A stretch of DNA of 9,369 nucleotides, from positions 1 to 9,369 of the forward strand of contig JACQAF010000224.1 in NCBI GenBank assembly GCA_016195145.1. The letters run 5' to 3'. The translations under genes were made by a program, and so were the position numbers. The stretch is from Rhodospirillales bacterium. GTDB lineage: Bacteria > Pseudomonadota > Alphaproteobacteria > CACIAM-22H2. The first letter of the stretch is position 1. Every line of letters starts with the position of its first letter. This document shows, one piece after another, positions 5,905 to 9,369 of the stretch. The notes beneath the pieces were generated by a model that did no database searches, was not told the origin of the DNA, and saw nothing but the letters and a program-made list of their open reading frames with translations.

Positions 5905-7767
5905 TTGGAGTTCGTCGCCGTCCAGTTCCTGAATGGACTCGCCAGCGCATCGTCGCTGTTCCTCGTCGCGTCCGGGTTGTCGATTATTTTCGGCGTCACC
6001 CGGATCGTCAATTTTGCCCACGGGTCGTTCTACATGCTCGGGGCGTATATGGCGTGGACGCTGGCGACCCGGCTGTCGGCCGGGCCGCTCGGCTTCTGGG
6101 GGGCAATTATTGGCGCGGCGCTGGCTGTCGGCGTTCTCGGGGCGGCGCTCGAGGTTACGATCCTGCGACGCATCTATCGCGCGCCGGAGATGTTCCAGCT
6201 TCTCGCCACGTTCGGCGTCGTGCTGGTGGTCGAAGATCTCGCGCTGCTGATCTGGGGCCCGGCCGATCTCCTGGGCCCGCGCGCCCCGGGCCTGCGCGGG
6301 GCGGTCGATATATTCGGCCAACGTTTTCCCGAATACGAGCTGCTGCTGATCGCCATCGGGCCGTTGGTGCTCGTTCTTCTGTGGCTGCTGTTTTACCGCA
6401 CGCGCTGGGGCACGCTGGTGCGCGCCGCGACCGAGGACCGCGAGATGGCGGCGGCGCTCGGCGTCGATCAACGCCGGCTGTTCACCGCCGTATTTTTTCT
6501 TGGCTCGGTTCTCGCCGGGCTCGGCGGGGCCTTGCAGCTGCCGCGCGAGACGATCAACCTCAACATGGGTTTCGCGACCGTGGTCGAGGCGTTCGTCGTC
6601 GTGGTCGTCGGCGGCTTGGGCAGCGTGCCCGGCGCCTATCTCGCGGCGTTTTTGATCGCCGAGCTGCACGCTTTCGGCATCCTGGTTTTTCCCAAGATTA
6701 CGCTGGTTCTCATTTTCCTTGTCATGGCGGTCGTGCTGATCGTACGCCCGCACGGCCTGCTCGGCCGGCCGTTCGTCGGGCTTCCGGCTTCCGTCGTGTC
6801 CCCGGCCGCCGTGCTGCGTCCGTCGTCGCCAGCGGCGCGATGGGTCGGCGCGATAGGGTTCGTCGCCCTGCTCGCCGCGCCGTTCGCGCTCGGCGACTAT
6901 GCGCTGACGGTGGCGACCGAGATCGCCATTCTGGTTCTGTTCGCGGCCAGCCTGCATTTCATCATGGGCCCGGGCGGCATGGTGTCGTTCGGCCATGCCG
7001 CTTATTTTGGTCTCGGGGCCTATGCGGCGGCGCTTGTGGCCAGCCGGCTCGCCGCGCCGATGGTAGCGGGACTGTTTGTCGCCCCTGTGGTCGCCGGTCT
7101 TGCCGGCGCGGCCTTCGGCTGGTTCTCCGGCCGCCTGTCGGGCGTGTATCTCGCCATGCTGACCCTTGCCTTCGCCCAAATCTGCTGGTCGGTGGCGTTC
7201 CAGTGGGCGGAGCTGACCGGCGGCGATAACGGCATTCTCGGCGTCTGGCCGCCAGCCTGGGCCGCGCCGGCGGCGGCGTATTATTACCTCGCGGTTGCGC
7301 TATCGCTGAGCGCGGTGCTGCTGCTGCGCCGGGCGATCCGGGCGCCGTTCGGCTATGCGTTGCGTGCCGGCCGCGACGCGCCCTTGCGCGCCGAGGCGAT
7401 CGGCATCGACGTGGCGGCGACGCGCCGTATCGCCTTCGCCGTTGCCGCCGGATCGGCCGGGCTCGCCGGTGGCCTGTTCGCTTTTTTCAAGGGCAGCGTA
7501 TTTCCAACCTATTTGTCGATACCACGCTCGGTCGATGGGCTGCTGATGGTTCTTCTCGGCGGCGTCAACAGCGTATCGGGACCGGTCATCGGGGCGATCG
7601 TTTATACGGGGCTGGGCGAGCAGCTCGTGCGGTTCACCGATTACTGGCGGCTGGCGATGGGCGTGGCGATCATCGCGCTGGTGCTCGCTTTCCCCGAAGG
7701 GATCGCCGGCTTCGCCGCCCGGCTGGCGGACCGGCGACGCGGCGCGCCGGCGGAGGACGCGCGATGA
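5905..7767 (+). CDS. Fused LivH-LivM ABC transporter permease
   Basis: One 620-residue chain holds both permease halves that are usually separate proteins. Residues 1-288 are LivH-like: NGLASASSLFLVASGLSIIF opening, VNFAHG (35-40), cytoplasmic coupling loop RAATEDREMAAALGVD (173-188), GGLGSVPGAYLAA (236-248), and the typical LivH ending RPHGLLGR (281-288). A linker of about 20 residues follows. Residues 310-620 are LivM-like: GPGGMVSFGHAAYFGLGAYA (355-374), coupling loop LRAGRDAPLRAEAIGIDV (486-503), GGVNSVSGPVIGA (552-564) and the FPEGIAGF ending (596-603). Many hydrophobic helices span both halves. The chain should form the whole inner-membrane channel and bind LivG and LivF through the two loops. 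The start is TTG: an in-frame stop lies at 5845, no ATG or GTG comes between, and the protein start matches LivH. GGATGGG six bases upstream is a modest ribosome site. The next gene overlaps by ATGA. Confidence 0.92.
   Translation: MEFVAVQFLNGLASASSLFLVASGLSIIFGVTRIVNFAHGSFYMLGAYMAWTLATRLSAGPLGFWGAIIGAALAVGVLGAALEVTILRRIYRAPEMFQLLATFGVVLVVEDLALLIWGPADLLGPRAPGLRGAVDIFGQRFPEYELLLIAIGPLVLVLLWLLFYRTRWGTLVRAATEDREMAAALGVDQRRLFTAVFFLGSVLAGLGGALQLPRETINLNMGFATVVEAFVVVVVGGLGSVPGAYLAAFLIAELHAFGILVFPKITLVLIFLVMAVVLIVRPHGLLGRPFVGLPASVVSPAAVLRPSSPAARWVGAIGFVALLAAPFALGDYALTVATEIAILVLFAASLHFIMGPGGMVSFGHAAYFGLGAYAAALVASRLAAPMVAGLFVAPVVAGLAGAAFGWFSGRLSGVYLAMLTLAFAQICWSVAFQWAELTGGDNGILGVWPPAWAAPAAAYYYLAVALSLSAVLLLRRAIRAPFGYALRAGRDAPLRAEAIGIDVAATRRIAFAVAAGSAGLAGGLFAFFKGSVFPTYLSIPRSVDGLLMVLLGGVNSVSGPVIGAIVYTGLGEQLVRFTDYWRLAMGVAIIALVLAFPEGIAGFAARLADRRRGAPAEDAR
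7752..7757 (+). promoter_or_regulatory. Shine-Dalgarno site of livG inside the permease gene
   Basis: GGAGGA lies six bases before the ATG at 7764, inside the last codons of the permease gene. It supports the ATGA-overlap start and translational coupling. Confidence 0.6.
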
Positions 7768-8522
7768 GCGTGCTGGCGGTCCGCGATCTCGCCAAATCGT
7801 TCGGCGGCGTGCAGGCGCTGGCCGGGGTCAGTTTCGAGGTCGCGGCGGGAAAGATGCAGGCGATGATCGGCCCCAACGGGGCCGGCAAGACGACCTGTTT
7901 CAATCTGCTCGACGGACAGCTTCGTCTCGATGCCGGGCGGGTGTATCTGGCGGGAACCGACATCACCGGCCTGCCGACGCGGCGCATCTGGCGGCTCGGC
8001 GTCGGCCGGACGTTCCAGATCGCCGGCGTATTCGCCTCGATGACCGTGGCTGAGAACGTGCAGACGGTGCTGCTCTCGCACCGGCGGCGGCTCGCCGCAT
8101 TCTGGCCGCGCGTCGCCGACCTTTATCGCGACGAGGCGCTCGATCTGCTGGCCCAGGTCGGCATGGCCGAACAGGCGGAGCGTTCATGCGGCGTGCTCGC
8201 CTATGGCGACGTGAAGCGGGTCGAGCTGGCAATGGCGCTCGCCCATTCGCCGCGCCTGCTGCTGATGGATGAGCCGACCGCCGGCATGGCGCCCGGCGAG
8301 CGGATGGCGCTCATGTCGCTGGTCGCCGGGCTCGCGCGGGCGCGCGAGATGGCGGTGCTGTTCACCGAACATGACATGGATGCGGTTTTCGCCCATGCCG
8401 ACCGCATTCTCGTTCTCGATCGCGGCCGGCTGATCGCCGACGGTTCGCCGGCCGAGGTGCGCACCGATGCGCGCGTGCGGGCGGTTTATCTCGGCTCCGA
8501 CGCCGTGGCGGAGGCGGGCTGA
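7764..8522 (+). CDS. livG: HAAT-type ABC transporter ATP-binding protein LivG
   Basis: The 252-residue protein is a complete ABC ATPase. Walker A is GPNGAGKT (36-43), the Q-loop glutamine is Q85 in GVGRTFQ, the signature is LAYGDVKRVELA (145-156), Walker B is LLLMDEP (165-171, with E170 as catalytic base) and the switch histidine is H203 in TEHDM. LAYGD departs from LSGGQ but resembles the usual LivG form (L-x-YG). The opening AVRDLAKSFGGVQALAGVSFEV and the RTFQIAGVFASMTVAENV segment are typical of LivG rather than LivF. It should sit at the cytoplasmic face, pairing with LivF to hydrolyse ATP and drive import through the fused permease. Its start codon overlaps the permease stop (ATGA), with GGAGGA six bases before. 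At 252 residues it is of normal length. Confidence 0.94.
   Translation: MSVLAVRDLAKSFGGVQALAGVSFEVAAGKMQAMIGPNGAGKTTCFNLLDGQLRLDAGRVYLAGTDITGLPTRRIWRLGVGRTFQIAGVFASMTVAENVQTVLLSHRRRLAAFWPRVADLYRDEALDLLAQVGMAEQAERSCGVLAYGDVKRVELAMALAHSPRLLLMDEPTAGMAPGERMALMSLVAGLARAREMAVLFTEHDMDAVFAHADRILVLDRGRLIADGSPAEVRTDARVRAVYLGSDAVAEAG
8510..8514 (+). promoter_or_regulatory. Shine-Dalgarno site of livF inside livG
   Basis: GGAGG lies seven bases before the ATG at 8522, within the last codons of livG. It supports the one-base TGATG overlap start. Confidence 0.6.
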
Positions 8523-9223
8523 TGCTGCGCCTCGAAGCCGTTCACGCCTATTACGGCCGCGCCCACATCCTGGCCGGCATCGACCTTGCCGTCGAACGCG
8601 GCGAGGCGGTGGTTCTGCTTGGTCGCAACGGGGCCGGCAAGACGACGACGCTGAAGGCGGCGATGGGGCTGGTGCCGGTCGCTACCGGGCGGGTTGTGTT
8701 CCTCGGCGCGGATATCGCCGGCCGCGCGGCGCACGAGATCGCGCGCATCGGCATCGGTTATGTGCCCGAGGACCGGCGGATTTTCGCCGGCCTGACGGTG
8801 ATGGAGAATCTTGCGGTCGGCCGTCAGCCGCCGCGCCGCGATGCGCCGACCTGGACGGTCGAGCGGCTGTTCGGATTGTTTCCCAATCTTGCCGCGATGC
8901 GCGACCGGCCAGGCGGCCGGATGAGCGGCGGCGAACAGCAGATGCTGAGCATCGCGCGTACCCTGATGGGCAACCCGCGTCTCGTGCTGCTCGACGAACC
9001 GGTCGAGGGCTTGGCGCCGGCGATTGTCGAGGAGATGGCGCGCACCGTGCTAGCCCTGAAGCGCGAGGGCTTGACGGTCCTGCTATCCGAGCAAAATCTG
9101 GCGTTTGCCCGGCTGGTCGCCGACCGTGCTTATGTGATCGAGAAGGGGCAGCTGCGTTTTAGCGGCACGATGGCGGCGCTGATGGCCGATGCGGCGGCGC
9201 GCACGCGCTATTTGTCGATCTAG
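8522..9223 (+). CDS. livF: HAAT-type ABC transporter ATP-binding protein LivF
   Basis: The 233-residue protein has Walker A GRNGAGKT (34-41), the LivF-type segment YVPEDRRIFAGLTVMENL (80-97), signature MSGGEQQM (134-141) and Walker B VLLDEP (155-160, with E159 as catalytic base). In the switch region SEQN (189-192) puts glutamine where other ABC ATPases have histidine; EQN is normal for LivF. The EDRRIF segment and short length separate it from LivG. It is the second ATPase of the importer and should form a heterodimer with LivG on the coupling loops of the fused permease. Its ATG overlaps the livG stop by one base (TGATG). It is the last gene of the operon; the next gene is on the other strand. 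Confidence 0.94.
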   Translation: MLRLEAVHAYYGRAHILAGIDLAVERGEAVVLLGRNGAGKTTTLKAAMGLVPVATGRVVFLGADIAGRAAHEIARIGIGYVPEDRRIFAGLTVMENLAVGRQPPRRDAPTWTVERLFGLFPNLAAMRDRPGGRMSGGEQQMLSIARTLMGNPRLVLLDEPVEGLAPAIVEEMARTVLALKREGLTVLLSEQNLAFARLVADRAYVIEKGQLRFSGTMAALMADAAARTRYLSI

Positions 9224-9233
9224 ATCTGGAGCG

Positions 9234-9274
9234 AGAAAAAGAAAAGGGCGCCCGCCCATCGCGGCGGACGCCCT
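9234..9274 (-). terminator. Rho-independent terminator of the leftward LuxR-type gene
   Basis: The arms at 9245-9256 and 9263-9274 form a 12-bp stem with a six-base loop. In the leftward transcript all positions pair, one as a U-G wobble, and a U-rich run follows (TTTTCTTTTT, from 9245 back to 9236). In the rightward transcript the same position is a C-A mismatch and no U-tract follows. It therefore fits the leftward gene best, though it may also weakly stop livF transcription. Confidence 0.75.
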
Positions 9275-9279
9275 CCCTT

Positions 9280-9296
9280 GAGCGATCCCGTCGCTC
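9280..9296. repeat. Small hairpin between the LuxR-type gene stop and its terminator
   Basis: GAGCGA (9280-9285) and TCGCTC (9291-9296) form a perfect six-bp stem with a five-base loop, two bases from the leftward stop codon. It has no U-tract. It may only add to mRNA 3'-end structure. Confidence 0.3.
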
Positions 9297-9298
9297 GC

Positions 9299-9369
9299 TT
9301 ATGCGGCGGCGGCGGTCGCAAGACCGGTGCTAAGGGCCCAGATCGCGGCCTGGGTGCGGTTGCCGGCCC
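9299..9369 (-). CDS. C-terminal tail of a LuxR/NarL-type helix-turn-helix regulator (start outside window)
   Basis: Only the last 22 codons and a TAA stop are inside the window. The translation includes NRTQAAIWAL, which matches the end of the LuxR/GerE DNA-binding domain, where the last helix usually reads NRTQAA-x-x-A, followed by a short alanine-rich tail. Most proteins ending this way are response regulators of the NarL/FixJ type, but the receiver domain cannot be seen. The gene runs leftward toward livF, and a terminator shared by the two strands lies just beyond its stop. Nothing shows that it controls the transporter. Confidence 0.7.
   Translation of the reverse strand, partial: AGNRTQAAIWALSTGLATAAAA

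Noticed and set aside
5872..7179. A 435-codon open frame antisense to the permease gene
   Set aside because: It is rich in Arg, Gln, Glu and His with no domain-like pattern, and lies opposite a clear LivH-LivM gene. Such long mirror frames are common in GC-rich DNA.

Overview
The window is GC-rich and almost fully coding. Codon usage strongly favours G or C at the third position, as expected of an alphaproteobacterium. The gene content (a Liv-type HAAT transporter, a PAS/GGDEF/EAL protein, a LuxR-type regulator tail and a large flavin/Fe-S oxidoreductase) suggests a Rhodospirillales-like organism. That placement is an impression from gene families and composition, not a proof. I see no mobile element, CRISPR array, tRNA or rRNA.

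Left part (1-2653, + strand): the 3' part of a large oxidoreductase gene whose start lies outside the window. It joins the end of a GltD/NfnB-like FAD domain to a PyrK/NfnA-like FAD, NAD(P) and [2Fe-2S] module. One base after its stop begins an aminoglycoside-phosphotransferase-fold small-molecule kinase gene, so the two are probably co-transcribed. The substrate of neither can be read from the sequence.

Middle (2708-4408, - strand): one PAS / degenerate GGDEF / EAL protein with an intact EAL catalytic set, predicted to degrade cyclic di-GMP. It converges on the kinase gene (54-bp gap) and diverges from the transporter genes. The 200-bp divergent region (4409-4608) holds a good -10 for the EAL gene with an inverted repeat over its likely transcription start, a 20-bp dyad, a paired AACCCTT repeat, and a leader hairpin with a strong Shine-Dalgarno site for the transporter.

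Right part (4609-9223, + strand): a complete branched-chain-amino-acid-type (HAAT) ABC importer operon. It encodes a periplasmic binding protein with a Tat-like signal, one fused LivH-LivM permease with a TTG start, and LivG and LivF ATPases whose genes overlap by 4 and 1 bases. A GC hairpin separates the binding-protein gene from the rest. The binding protein would capture the ligand in the periplasm, the fused permease form both membrane halves, and LivG/LivF power uptake. The ligand is unknown.

End (9224-9369): a terminator that folds better in the leftward transcript, and the last 22 codons of a leftward gene for a LuxR/NarL-type helix-turn-helix protein. Overall the region is fairly ordinary. 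I find no convincing new defence or mobile system. The least explained items are the oxidoreductase/kinase pair and the divergent regulatory region.
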